Positions 1 to 12,460 of a stretch of DNA of 64,000 nucleotides are shown here, piece after piece (positions within the stretch are counted from its first letter, which is position 1; every line of letters begins with the position of its first letter). Origin of the DNA: Nannobrachium achirus (taxonomy: Eukaryota > Chordata > Actinopteri > Myctophiformes > Myctophidae); assembly GCA_963921795.1 (NCBI GenBank), contig OY997639.1:54648426-54712425 (forward strand), given 5' to 3'. The notes under the pieces were generated by a model. It saw nothing but the letters and a program-made list of their open reading frames with translations. It was not told where the DNA came from and did not search any database. A program made the position numbers and the translations under genes.

Positions 1-191
1 CTGTATGTACTGTCTCTCCTTTCCTTATTTTGGGCAATGTCACGACAAGAGGGCTTCTAGGCCCTTTTTGACCACGGCGTCCTGCATAGCAGTTGGATGC
101 AGGTGCACTGCAGGGGCGTCACAAGGGGTAGGAAAGTGGGACTGAGTTACTAGGGCCCAAGGTGGAGGGGCCCTAGTAACTTTAGCTAATG

Positions 192-273
192 AAAAATAGC
201 AGATCTACAAGCTCACAGCGCGGCACCGAGTGCCGCGCTGCGAGCGCCGCGAGCTTGCAGATCTGCTATTTTT
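192..273. repeat. Recurrent hairpin, copy in hAT MITE
   Basis: The arms AATAGCAGATCTACAAGCTC and GAGCTTGCAGATCTGCTATT enclose a second, GC-rich stem (GCGCGGCAC/GTGCCGCGC). Confidence 0.8.
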
Positions 274-492
274 GAAAAGTCGTGAAAATTTGTGCAAATT
301 TTTGAATATGTATTTTTTAAGCGAACATTTGTAACTCAAATTTTGCTTCTGGGGGGTCCCTGGAACTAAATATTTTGAGATGGGGGTCCGTGGCCAAATT
401 CATATCATTTTGGGGGTCCTTGACATGAAAAGGTTTGAGCATCACTGACATGGAAACATAGGTTTCTTGCACACATTTTCACGATTTTTTTC

Positions 493-564
493 AAAAATAG
501 CAGATCTACAAGCTTGCAGCGCGGCACTCGGTGCCGCGCTGTGAGCTTGTATATCTGCTATTTT
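493..564. repeat. Recurrent hairpin, second copy in the same MITE
   Basis: The arms are of the AGCAGATCTACAAGCT type. The loop stem GCGCGGCAC/GTGCCGCGC is like that at 192-273, but the loop trinucleotide differs. Confidence 0.75.
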
Positions 565-642
565 ACAATAGTTAACATTCATGGGGGGCCCACAGTGAAT
601 CCTTGTACCCAGGGCCCAGAATTTGGTGTGACGCCACTGGAT

Positions 643-1373
643 TAGCCATAAAATATAACTTCCAGGAGTGGGCGCTAATATTCGGAGGTTATGTCTCTCC
701 TGGAGTTATAACGCAGAGTCAAATGGCTCTCGCTGGTTGAGCCTCAACGTCCCTATTCGCCTCAAAACATGTTTAAATCATGAAGTTGCTCACCTCATCG
801 TCGAAACAGCTTTATATCTACCGATGAGCCCACTCGTTGGCATGTGTTAGTCCATATGTTTCTAATAAATTAATGTTTACTCAAACTTCTCTGAGACTCG
901 CGTTTCCTCGTCGGAATGTTTCTGCATACAGAGCGCTTCAGAACTACAGAACGTTGGAATACTTCCGCATACAAAAACGTCATGTCCTAGTATGAGCAAA
1001 TCGCAACGGCGATCAACGCCACGTGATATGTAGCCTCGCGTAGCCAGGCTTTTACTCATCTCGCGTGATATGTTCGGCCATTTTTACCCAAGCAGTTCAA
1101 AAACAAGGAAAGCGATGAGACTCGGAGAAGTTTTAGTAAACATTAATTTATTAGAAACATATGGACTAACACATGCCAACGAGTGGGCTCATCGGTAGAT
1201 ATAAAGCTGTTTCGACGATGAGGTGAGCAACTTCATGATTTAAACATGTTTTGAGGCGAATAGGGACGTTGAGGCTCAACCAGCGAGAGCCATTTGACTC
1301 TGCGTTATAACTCCAGGAGAGACATAACCTCCAAATATTAGCGCCCACTCCTGGAAGTTATAATTTATGGCTA
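643..1373. mobile_element. Long-TIR foldback element, Mutator-like
   Basis: Inverted arms of about 240 bp start TAGCCATAAA and end TTTATGGCTA. They are so alike that both translate to the same 60-residue frame. The flanks CCACTGGAT (634-642) and CCACTGAAT (1374-1382) form a 9-bp target duplication with one mismatch. Very long TIRs plus a 9-bp duplication are typical of Mutator-like elements. The middle (about 886-1130) has no transposase, so it is non-autonomous. It sits at the edge of the hAT MITE 111-639. Confidence 0.7.
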
Positions 1374-1550
1374 CCACTGAATGCAGGTGCAGGGCGGTTA
1401 TGACACTGGTGGTTCTGGCTATTACATATTGACAGTCGTATAAATAATTTCTACTACAGGACTTTTTGTGGTGTTTTTCTTTTTTGTAAATTGACGCCCT
1501 ACTTGATCACACTACAGCGTCAAACAAAAGCATCAAAAGAAGTAGCAGAT

Positions 1551-1761
1551 GGGCGTCCGGTGGCCTACTGGTCAAGGCGCATACCACATAGGCACCGCCA
1601 CATAGGCATGGTTGCCGCGGCATCGCCGGTTCGGTTCCCGATCCGGAGGATGTTTACCGCATGTCACACCCCATCTCTCTCCCCATTTTTTTCCTGTCAG
1701 TCTACTGGACCTCCCTTGGTCAATAAAGGCAAAAGCCCCCAAAAAATAAAAAAAATAAAAT
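1551..1761 (+). mobile_element. tRNA-derived SINE inserted in a hairpin arm
   Basis: It has a 5' tRNA-like head (GGTGGCCTACTGGTCAAGGC, then GGTTCGGTTCCCGATCC as B box), a CATGTCACACCCC...CTGTC body and a 3' end AATAAAGGCAAAAGCCCCC with an A-rich tail. A perfect 16-bp target duplication AAAAGAAGTAGCAGAT flanks it (1535-1550 and 1762-1777). The target is the left arm of a recurrent hairpin (1767-1836), so the hairpin is older. Confidence 0.8.
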
Positions 1762-1766
1762 AAAAG

Positions 1767-1836
1767 AAGTAGCAGATCCGCAAACTGGAAACGCGTCTCG
1801 AAGCGACGCGTTTTGAGCTTGTCGATCTGCCACTTT
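1767..1836. repeat. Recurrent hairpin, interrupted by a SINE
   Basis: Diverged arms (AGTAGCAGATCCGCAAACT and GAGCTTGTCGATCTGCCACT) enclose an inner stem AAACGCGTC/GACGCGTTT. Confidence 0.65.
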
Positions 1837-1911
1837 GATGTTTTCGAATAGCGGGGGGCCTGCCGCCCGCCGCTCCTTAATACATATAGGGGAAACACTG
1901 GGTGAATACAT

Positions 1912-3310
<1,399 letters not shown>

Positions 3311-3318
3311 TGATGACT

Positions 3319-4962
3319 GTAATTGCGACCGTAAGGTCGCAGTTTAGTATGAAAACCTCCACCGGCCGTCCGTCGGTCACACGTGCGGTCGACCGCACGT
3401 CACACGTGCGGTCGACGTGTGATGAGGTCACGATGAGTCATCTATGCCCAAATATAGATTTCTAGGTCAGATGGCCCATAGAGTTTGTGATGTCAAACCT
3501 AGCAACCCAATATAAACAAACCTGATGTCAGACCTGAAGTATCCTTTTATACCCATATATGGAGATACAGAGATCTCCATATATGGGCATATTAGAGAGC
3601 CCATATATGGGCATATACGGATGACATCAGGGATATCCATATATGGGCATAAAAGGGACAAGGGCTTACAGTTAAGAGATCTCCATATATGGGCATATCA
3701 GAAAGCCCATATATGTTCATATACTGATGACATCAGGAATATCCATATATGGGCATAAAAGGGACAAGGACTTACAGTTAAGAGATCTCCATATATGGGC
3801 ATAAAGGGACAAGGACTGTTACAGTAGATATAGAGATGTCCATGGGCATAAATGAACAAGGACTGACAAACACTGAGATCTCCATATAACCTATGGGAAT
3901 ATAAGGGACGAGGACTGTCAGCTTGTAGACCTATTTTCTAAATATTGTTGTACATTAAAAACTTGAAATGGGTCGTTCTGCATAGTACTTGGGATTTGTT
4001 GATGTAAATGTTCACATAGAGTGTAATAATTGGTAAAACAAACTTTTGGCCTATTTGTGGAGATAAGCGACCAACGGTCGCTTATCTCCCGATTAGGGAG
4101 TCTTACTGGTATATTGATTTGTCTGTGTCTCCTTGTTCCTGGCTGGTTAGAGTTCTGGTGATTTGCTGGAAGGATTCTGAGGGGATCTGTCCATTTATGG
4201 GCATTTGGCAGTAGAGGTCATCATGACTCGACTGATATGTACAATCAGAAGAGCAGACCTTAGTCTGGCAAGATTGAGAACACACTCCTTCCTGGAGTGG
4301 TGGTGCATCATCAAATCCGCATCTAGACATGGACTATGTTAGGGATAGGGTGTTTTAGTTTCTGTTGGGTAATGGACAATTTTTGTTATCCTCTTCCTGA
4401 CCCCCTATGTTCTCTTTCCTGTTATCTATGTTCTCTTCCCTGTTATCCCTCTCTCACAGTAAGAACACTGCACCATCGATCCTCTGGTCTCTGTGGAATG
4501 AAATGGAATTCAAAAATATTTTCAAATCTTTATACAGTGCTGAGCAGAGCTCTGGTCTGACCTCACTCACAACACAAACGGTTGCCATGCATGCCTGACA
4601 ACACCGATGTGCGCAGGCCCCTCCAAATTTGTGCAATAGTGACATCATCAATACTGTATGACATCACCACCATGATGGAAGAGATCATGATGGAAGAGAT
4701 CCACGTAGATGCCACGCCGTAATTAGATCCAGTTTATTAATTTTTGGGCGGTGCAAACCACTCCTATGTTTCACTTTGTGTGTATGGCATAAAATGGATT
4801 CTGTTAGTGTGGTTCCCCTGACATCACAGTGATGTCAGAGTGTGATGTCGGAGCGGAAAACCCATAGACCGTAAAAAGCGTACACGTCGTCCAGACAGAC
4901 AGACGGACTAATGTGCCGTTTCACATAGGCTACTAAACTGCGACCTTCGGTCACAATTATAC
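3319..4962. mobile_element. 1.6-kb inverted-repeat element carrying a CCATATATGG array
   Basis: The ends GTAATTGCGACCGTAAGGTC and, inverted, GTATAATTGTGACCGAAGGT extend on into GCAGTTTAGTA. Inside are a CG-rich inverted block (3360-3420), the CArG tandem array, another GCGACC hairpin near 4070-4095, and no transposase-like frame. Partial relatives occur at 12290-12460, 41051-41215, 46283-46920 and 51960-52020. It is a non-autonomous DNA transposon of uncertain superfamily. Confidence 0.6.
3553..3798. repeat. Tandem array of CCATATATGG (CArG) boxes
   Basis: Seven perfect CCATATATGG palindromes start at 3553, 3577, 3601, 3637, 3683, 3743 and 3789. Units that begin AGATCTCCATATATGGGCAT repeat with a period of 106 bp (3571, 3677, 3783). 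CC(A/T)6GG is the serum response factor consensus; whether SRF binds here is unknown. Confidence 0.85.
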
Positions 4963-5166
4963 ATAATATACACGGTACATTTTGGTTTCAGTATCTGCGT
5001 ATCTAGTAAATACTGATGGTAGACTACACTGAGATTGACGATCAAATGTCATACAGTTTGTTACTTGCGCCCATCAGAAAAGCGAGGCGCAAGTACTGCG
5101 TTCAGTTGAAAGTTTTTTGTCTGTGGCACACATAGGAACACTTTAATATAATATATATATAACACT

Positions 5167-5214
<48 letters not shown>

Positions 5215-7129
5215 TATATATAATATATATAATAGTATATATTATATATTATTATATATATAATATATAATATATTGTGGCAAACCAGGGGAAACTAAGC
5301 GGCCTGTTAAGCTCAGACTGGGGGAGGTGATAGAGGGAGTTTACTTTCCTATCCAGGTTCTACAGCCACTTGGTAATTGGCATTGGTCACACCTGGAGCC
5401 TATCCACTAAATACCCTGAAACCTATATAGCAAGCTCCAAACAGCCAGGCTGGCCTTTGAATGCCAGACAGAGAGGAGGAAAGACCTCTCTCACTTGGAG
5501 TGAGAGGCTAGGAGGACAGACCGTAAAAGTGAGTGGGAATTAATTCTTGAACAGTGTGGAAGAACTTTGATGCGGTTTGGATGTCTAAAGTTGAATTTAA
5601 TTCAATTTAAGTATATATATCTATTTTTAAGTATATTTTTTAAATTTATATTTTTAACATACTTTTAGTTAAGTACAAAAAAACAAAGTATACTTTTAAT
5701 ACATTAGTATACTTAAATTATATTTTTAATATGCTTAAGTATACTACTTTTTTACCTGGGATCCTGTCCATGAATATCACAAACAGGATATATATATATA
5801 ATAAGTTGATACATATTATTATCACAAGACAATATTATATCATCATAAGATCTGATCAATATTGTGATATCTGGTTTCGGCCATATCACCCAGCTCTAAT
5901 ATATACTCGTCATAATGGAGAGGAAAGGATTTAATTTTCTATACTACCGGTACTTGTACAGAATATACAGTATATACCATATACAGTATATAGTTATAGA
6001 CAGATGTTGTAATAGGCTGCCAGTAGACTCACGTGTTGAAATGAAACACTGCATTTTCATATTACATAAGTAATTAGCCTTTGGGAACCAACGCTTCCCA
6101 GGCCATATGGCGTGAGGCAGCTTGACGTACAAGCACACCCCCTGGACATGACGCTAGAATGTCACAGGGACTTACCCCCATTCCCACCCTTAATGCTGAG
6201 TGCCAAGCAGGGAGGCATTTTTATAATAGTCTTTGGTATGACTCTGCCAGGGAACTGAGCCCCGACCTCTCTCATTTTACTTTTTACTTTCTATAGTGTA
6301 TGTACAGTATACTGTACATACACAGTATAGATGAACACAGATGTCCAAGTACCCAATAGACATGTGTAATGAAATTAAACACTGTATATTCATATGACAT
6401 AATATCATATTTATCAACACACACTATAGAGAAAAATATTATCCTGGAAAACAATACAAAATCAAGCAAATATTACAGTATCCATATAGTATTCTTCTGC
6501 AGAAAATAAGAAACCTAAACATTATCTGTCCAGAAATGGAACATACTTGATGATCCAACTCAATAGAAATGCAAATCACATTCTTAACATGAGTGGCAAA
6601 TAAAAATAAAAAATCTAGGAAAAAGTAACCAACATATAGCTATCAGAGCTGAAAACTATTTTTGATACTTGCATACTCATTTTGCATGTCGTTGTTTTTT
6701 GTATTTCTTGCCTGTAATTGCAAAGATAGTATAGCATTTTCACGACTGCATTATCACTTAATTCCTATGTGGATATTTGACATAAAATGTAAGTAAATCA
6801 TTGTTTATATGCCCTGAAAAAAGCTCACAAGATGGCATACAAAAAGAGAGGTATTTTGCACATTCAGTGTCCCCTCATTTAAGCCAAACCAAAATTGTTT
6901 ATGCAGTGGATCTCACCATTTTCTCTGTAGTCTACACAAACACACATATCCTCGTTCCTATTCTGAGAAAAGAGGCGGCTGCTTAACACAATCAAGATGC
7001 AGTGATGTGGTAAGCAGCATAACAAACAGATAACAAATATGCAGAGGAGCCCAGGCAGGCTAACATCATGTATATCCTCACTGTTGTGAAACAAAACATT
7101 TTATCTCCATATTTCGTTTTATTATGTTT
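4963..7129. other. AT-rich intergenic stretch, no gene seen
   Basis: It holds a dense (TA)n tract near 5150-5280, a moderately GC-rich block at 5280-5560 with a TATA-like ACCTATATAGC, and a decayed SINE at 6077-6275. The remaining short frames show no family match. Confidence 0.6.
6077..6275 (-). mobile_element. tRNA-derived SINE fragment, decayed
   Basis: It shares AGCC-TTGGGAACCAACGCTTC and the GTGCCAA-CAGGGAGGCAT / TATGACTC-GCC-GG blocks with 8529-8775. The promoter end is at the high coordinate and badly eroded. Confidence 0.55.
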
Positions 7130-7206
7130 TAGCAGATCTACTATAGGTCACAATCTATGGTCACAATGCATTGCGAGGCATTGTGAGCTTTTAGATCTGA
7201 TATTTT
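7130..7206. repeat. Recurrent hairpin copy
   Basis: Arms TAGCAGATCTA and TAGATCTGATA surround an inner inverted repeat with CACAATGC/GCATTGTG. Confidence 0.6.
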
Positions 7207-7277
7207 TTATTTCCAAAAGAGCTTGATACATTTTCAAGTCTAAAATAACATGCCCAAAATCAGGACACCAAGTTGAA

Positions 7278-7281
<4 letters not shown>

Positions 7282-7366
<85 letters not shown>
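7282..7366. repeat. (TA)n microsatellite
   Basis: About 85 bp of pure TA adjoin the GC-rich block at 7366-7908. A shorter (TA)n lies on the block's far side (7906-7931). Confidence 0.9.
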
Positions 7367-7369
<3 letters not shown>

Positions 7370-7908
7370 ACAGTATGTTTGGGTAACTCAGGACGGTAAG
7401 AGTAAGAGCGCTTGTTTTGTCGTTCACCACACACTAATCACCACCAGATGGCGACACAGCCATTCAATAGTGAAGGCGCTGACGTCACTCGTTTGCGACT
7501 CTCTTTCTTTATTTACTAGCCTAGCCTAGCCTAGCCTAGCCTAGCCTAGCCTAGCCTAGCTTAGCCATTAGCTCCATTGTAGTCACTTGGACAGGGCGTT
7601 TATCGTGGGCTTGCCCAGGCCTTACGGCCTGGGCATAAATATAACGATTGCATTCACCACGGCTTCGTAACTCGCGCGGCCGCGCGGCCCTGGCCCGCTC
7701 TTCGCGGCCACTCGCGCCTGCGGCGCTCGGGGGCGAAGAGCAGGACCAAGGTCCGCTGGCCTTCGCGCCGCTTGCAATGTCGTGGACAATCGAGCGGCTC
7801 CGCCTGGAGGACGACAGGACGTTGTTGTGGCGACCGCTTGCTCCGCCCCGTGCGGCACCACGAGTGCTCCGTTTCTCGACCGTCCTGTTTCTCTAACAAA
7901 CCGTGACA
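7366..7908. mobile_element. GC-rich insertion in (TA)n, solo-LTR-like or other mobile fossil
   Basis: A 543-bp block starts TGTTACAGTATGTTTG and ends AACAAACCGTGACA, so it has TG...CA ends with imperfect inversion. TA repeats on both sides could be target sequence. It contains a (TAGCC)n run (7517-7565), a CATAAATATAA box and a strongly CpG-rich second half (7660-7880). No protein domain is seen. A solo LTR of unknown family is the leading guess; another kind of transposon is possible. Confidence 0.35.
7517..7565. repeat. (TAGCC)n pentamer tandem repeat
   Basis: About nine tandem TAGCC units, the last with one change. Confidence 0.9.
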
Positions 7909-8528
7909 TATATATATATATATATATATATGTAACCAATGAAAATCATTAAGAGCTTGTTATTGGATGATAACTACAGTGGATCCATTGGAACACAGGT
8001 TCTTTTTTACATTTCCTGTAAAGTAATGGTTTTGAAAATAAATAAAAAAAGTACAGAGCCGATAGGCTGTATTATTATATATTCACTTCTGCTGCTGATA
8101 TGTGGGAACACTGGGGGAGGTTGCTGTTCTCATATAGGCTACAGTACATACTGTAGGTAGCTGTCCACTGCTGTCTAGCTCTGTCTAACACACAATTATT
8201 TATTTATGTCCACAAATAGAAGCCAGTAAGGGACACAAACGTTGTGGTCACAAAGCAACAATGCTACTTGCATAACTCAAGTTCATGGCATCATCATCAC
8301 AGATATTACATGCTACAATATACATAAGTGTTGCTGTGCCAACACAGCAATGCATCACTATATTAAAGATAGAGGTAACGTTAGCAGGGCCAACTCCAAA
8401 TGTGGCTACCAATAATAGCTGACACAGAACAAATAACTGTTGAGCTTTTTTTTGTACAGACCTACATGTACCAGTTGCAATCATCTTGCTATAGCAGACT
8501 GTGCATGTGTCCTACCAAATGTTTAAGT

Positions 8529-8775
8529 AGCCTTGGGAACCAACGCTTCGTGAGCTATGTGGCCCATAGGAGCCTATCGCCCGTTTCCTTAGCATGGGGC
8601 CTTAACATAAGCCCTTTCCAACCCTTGATACTGAGTGCCAATAGGGAGGCATTGGGTACGATTTTTATTGTCTTTTTTTATGACTCAGCCGGTGATTGTC
8701 TTTTTTTTATGACTTGGTCGGTGTTTGAACCCTGACCTCTGAGCTGACATATCCCACTGATACCCAGCCATGAGA
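8529..8775 (-). mobile_element. tRNA-derived SINE
   Basis: In minus orientation it has a B-box-like GGTTCAAACAC, then GACCAAGTCATA, CCAATGCCTCCCTATTGGCA and CTCAGTATCAAGGGTTGG. The last two are common in teleost SINEs. An internal duplication of the ATGACT-GGTCGGTG block is visible. Confidence 0.6.
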
Positions 8776-9928
8776 TTACATTCACAAATAGGATGATATT
8801 TTAGCAGCTTAAAAAACTGCTAGGCTGCAGTGCATCTGGCCTCCAGAACAAACACCTTTCTGGTTTCTTAACATGTATCAGAGCTGTAATATATGTGTCT
8901 GAAAATATCAGGCTTCACTGATTAATATGTGTTTACAGAAGAGGGGTAGCCTACTGTAGATGAGAGACTACACAATCTTCTAGGAAAAAGTAAAACAAAG
9001 GTCTTGTCTGTTGGGTTAGAAAAACACTCTCCTGTTTATAGATTTGCTGTTAGGGAGTGGTTTCTGGGTGTGATAAGCCTATAGATGTAATGGTGGTGTT
9101 TAGACCTACTGTTTCCAGTCTGCAGTCTCCTGGATGAATGGCCATGCATGCCATGGAAAATGTAATTAAATAAGAGCATCTGGTATACATCTCTGTTGAC
9201 TGTCCAGTGCTGATTCATTACACTCTGTCCTCTGGTAACATGATATACAGTACGCTCTTAAAGGCAAAACACGTTAAAAACACAACTGCAATTCCTGTAA
9301 TGTTGGTCAGCATCTCCGAAAGCTGCTGTAAATGTTTCCCCGAAAAGCACAAAATAAATCGCTCTGGTCCTTTTTGCTCATGAGGATTTCTTTAATGTTA
9401 TCATCCTGGTGGTTCCCAGAACCAGTGTTTAGACAATATAAGAGAATAAGATACAGTCAACATGGTTGCAACTGAGGAGCTCCCTGGAGCCACAGTCATG
9501 GTCGTTAGTGACTTCAATCAGACTCTTTCATGGATGTGAAAGAAAGTGCGAGGCACATCACCATGGTGACAGCTGATAGGCAGCAGATGGCCCTACACTG
9601 AGCAACAAGATGCCCCACTGCCCTTCCTTGACATAAATAATTCAATCAATACGTGGGTCTAAAACCAGCGTCTAAACATAGCACAAGGTGGATGGCTGGG
9701 GGGGTTGGGGTGGCGGAAATGCAGAGAAAGGAGAGAAAGGAGGTGAGAGGGGGAACGTCATGAGGGAACATAGAGAGCCGTTAGAAGACAGGAGAGGAAC
9801 GGGAGGTATTTAGGTTAATGTGGAACAACCTCTACAAGCTTTCTATGACTGTTTCACTCACAACTCTAGGAAACACATTGTGTAAAACAACCTGCAAGAC
9901 ACAGACCATACGATACGTTATTCACAAT
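8776..9928. other. Single-copy-looking intergenic stretch
   Basis: No coding frame or repeat end was recognised. 9340-9700 is less AT-rich than its surroundings and could be UTR-like or conserved non-coding DNA, but nothing in the sequence proves it. Confidence 0.4.
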
Positions 9929-10173
9929 GGGGCTGTTAAGTATGACATCATTTTGTAGGCAGAGGAGCATTTCTGCCCCCAGTTTCCGTGAATCTTTTTA
10001 CTATTTTTACTATTTACACATTTTTCTTCTCTTTGTTGTTGAAAGGAAAGTGTTAGAATTATACTTTAGTCGTTATTTTTGTCTCGGATCTGTTGAAAAT
10101 AGCGAGGGACAGAAAATGCTCTGGGGGCAGATTCTCCTCTGCCTACAAAATGATGTCACGGCTTAAAAGCCCC
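9929..10173. mobile_element. Foldback MITE
   Basis: Arms GGGGCTGTTAAG-ATGACATC...CTGGGGGCAGA reappear inverted, ending GGCTTAAAAGCCCC. The arms are about 60 bp around an AT-rich middle. Confidence 0.7.
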
Positions 10174-10186
10174 TATCATCGCTGCT

Positions 10187-10576
10187 GTTGGGCAGAAACC
10201 TTGCGTCGCCATATTTCAACTTTTTACAACGTTTTTTCCCCCCCGTAAATGAATGCTCTTCTTCGTCATACACTACATTGTCACACAAAAGCAGCACAAA
10301 TAGATATCTACGAGCTCACATAGTGTCATGATGCCACGAGCAGTGAACTTGTAGATCTGCTATTTTTACTTTTATGGAAAATGTTTTAAAGTGAAAATGG
10401 TTACGAGTGTCTGTGGGTTTGAACATATTGAACCATTGAAAAGTGTTCCGTTAACAAGAGCTTCAGACTAAATAATGACTGGATTCATTGGAACACAAGT
10501 TATTATTTTTTAATATTTTTTTAATATAATATTTCCTGAAAAGTAACAGATTTGGACGTACAAGGTTTCCACCCGA
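10187..10576. mobile_element. MITE with GTYGGGYRGAAACCTTG ends
   Basis: The left end GTTGGGCAGAAACCTTGCGTC and the inverted right end GTCGGGTGGAAACCTTGTACG match. A recurrent hairpin (10297-10367) lies in the middle. A relative is at 23931-24142. Confidence 0.65.
10297..10367. repeat. Recurrent hairpin copy
   Basis: The left arm AATAGATATCTACGAGCTCA and the right arm TGAACTTGTAGATCTGCTAT are both slightly diverged. Confidence 0.7.
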
Positions 10577-10944
10577 CAGTGACAATATGTAATATGTAAC
10601 ATAGGCAGGGCCTTCTGGGTTATGTAATTGACAGTACACTGCACTGCACTCAGTCTGTGCTCCTATTTGAACACACACGGGGAAGAGAGATTATAATATC
10701 ATTTTATAATTGAATGCATAATCTTGAGTCTACTCTTCTGAGGGGCAACGCCTGAAACTGTCAGTTACATAAGAAGCCAAGTGCCAGCATCAAAGAAACA
10801 GAGGATGTGATATCACATTTGATATGGGGGACAGGATTAAATGCCAAGGATGTGTAAAAGAGGAAGAGGTCACAGGGGCTTGGCAGATTGCATGAAATGG
10901 CACTCTGGATCTCAGATACAGATAATAATTTGATTCAACTAAAA

Positions 10945-11304
10945 CAAGGGTCTTCAACAGGGGGTCCGGGACCCCTATGGGGTCCTCAGAGTTACTGCAG
11001 GGGGTCCATATTAGTGGAAAATAGAAGATCTACAAGCTTGTAGATCGGCTATTTTCGGCAAAGAGGTTTGGTGTAGAGGGGAAAAGCAGACTAAGTACAG
11101 AGTGAAAGGTCAAGTTTATTAAGTATTGACGGTTCAAGTGGTTAAATATCTGAAAACACAAATTGACATGAATCCAAAATACACTGATGATTGTGCGGTC
11201 AAACGATGAAACTATATGGAATCTATGAACAGGTTGTGGGGGGTCCCTGCTTCGTCTCTCTCTCAGCTAAGGGGTCCTTGGCCTGAAAACGTTGAAGACC
11301 CCTG
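10945..11304. mobile_element. hAT MITE, CAGGGGTCTTCAAC family, copy 1
   Basis: The ends CAAGGGTCTTCAAC and GTTGAAGACCCCTG have flanks AACTAAAA and GACTAGAA (6 of 8 match). A short hairpin copy lies at 11017-11055. Confidence 0.75.
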
Positions 11305-11383
11305 GACTAGAAGCTAAATCTCGTCATTCCTCATCCTTAAAAGCCCTGGGTGTGTAGCAGCCTTCCATTTCAATATAGACAGC

Positions 11384-11870
11384 CAGGGGCGTCACAAGGG
11401 GTAGGAAAGTGGGACTGAGTTACCAGGGCCCAAGGTGGAGGGGCCCTAGTAACTTTTGCTATTGAAAAATAGCAGATATACAAGATCACAGCGCGGCACC
11501 GAGTGCCGCTCTGCGAGCTTGTAGATCTGCTATTTTTGAAAAAGTCGTGAAAATGTGTGCAAATCTTTTAATATGTATTTTTTAAGCGAACATTTGTAAC
11601 TCAAATGTTGCTTCCGGGGTAGTCCCTGGAACTAAATATTTTGAGATGGGGGTCCGTGGCCAAATTCATATCATTTTGGGGGTCCTTCACATGAAAAGGT
11701 TTGAGCATCACTGACATGGAAACATGGGTTTCTTGCACACATTTTCACAATTTTTCAAAAATAGCCGATCTACAAGCTTGCATATCTGCTATTTTTCAAT
11801 AGTTAACATTCATGGGGGGCCCACAGTGAATCCTTGTACCCAGGGCCCAGAATTTGGTGTGACGCCCCTG
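11384..11870. mobile_element. hAT-type MITE, CAGGGGCGTCAC family, copy 2
   Basis: It starts CAGGGGCGTCAC, ends GTGACGCCCCTG, and is flanked by a perfect 8-bp duplication TAGACAGC (11376-11383, 11871-11878). Hairpins lie at 11465-11537 and 11757-11796. This copy fixes the family boundaries. Confidence 0.9.
11465..11537. repeat. Recurrent hairpin copy
   Basis: The arms match the other copies, and the inner GCGCGGCAC/GTGCCGC stem is as at 192-273. Confidence 0.75.
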
Positions 11871-11985
11871 TAGACAGCACTGCTCTAACCTCAGAGTTCA
11901 GTGGTTCCCAACCGTTTCTGGATCAGGGTTGACTTGAAAATATCCAAAGTGTCCGTGGCCCACCCAGTTGACCACGCAATGTTAA

Positions 11986-12261
11986 AGGAGTAGTTCACCC
12001 CCAAAATGACTTTTTTTCTATTGATTACTCACGCCTTGAGACTTGAGTTCAATAATATTTGTGGGTCTTCGTCACATTCCTAAGACAATAAATTGATTAT
12101 AGTAAATTTACCCCCATTGATTCCGGATGGGGACCCAAATGCATTTGGGTCCCCATCCTGAATGAATGGGGTAAGTTTACTATAATACATTTTTTGTCTT
12201 AGGAATGCGATAAATACAAATATTATTGAACTCAAGTCTCCATGAGGTGAGTAATCAATAA
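11986..12261. mobile_element. TTAA MITE, AGGAGTAGTTCACC family, right end lost
   Basis: It follows TTAA (11982-11985) and begins AGGAGTAGTTCACCCCCAAA. The two arms fold on the sequence ACCCAAATGCATTTGGGT. The full relative is at 40427-40750; here the right terminus is missing. Confidence 0.75.
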
Positions 12262-12460
12262 GCTCCTGACAGAGAGCGGTGCCCGGCATAAAGGTGATCG
12301 GATCGCCGCTTGTCAAGAATCGCCGATCCAACCGATATGCCCAAGCCCATACATAGGCATATATGGAGATCTGGTTGTCCAGAACCACCAATCAGACTGA
12401 TATGCCCATTATACTGTAAGATGACATCAGGGATCTCCATACATGGGCGTAAAAGAGACA

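Larger units (their letters stand above)
111..639. mobile_element. hAT-type MITE, CAGGGGCGTCAC family, copy 1
   Basis: It starts CAGGGGCGTCAC and ends GTGACGCCACTG. It is closely similar end to end to copy 2 at 11384-11870, with the same GGGGTCC-rich interior. It contains two of the recurrent hairpins (192-273 and 493-564). Its right flank was later hit by the foldback element at 643, so its own target duplication cannot be read cleanly. Confidence 0.8.

Noticed and set aside
3525-3758. Paired sense and antisense open frames rich in Ile/Tyr/Gly
   Set aside because: They are translations of the CCATATATGGGCAT tandem repeat.
3553-3798. CRISPR-like spaced repeats
   Set aside because: The units are a degenerate 106-bp tandem repeat in a vertebrate transposon, without unique spacers.
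5280-5600. Block starting TGTGGCAAACC with a TATA-like box, considered as an LTR or promoter
   Set aside because: No matching end, duplication or downstream gene was found.
7622-7939. Open frames in the GC-rich block
   Set aside because: Open in several frames because of GC content. No domain was recognised and one runs into (TA)n.
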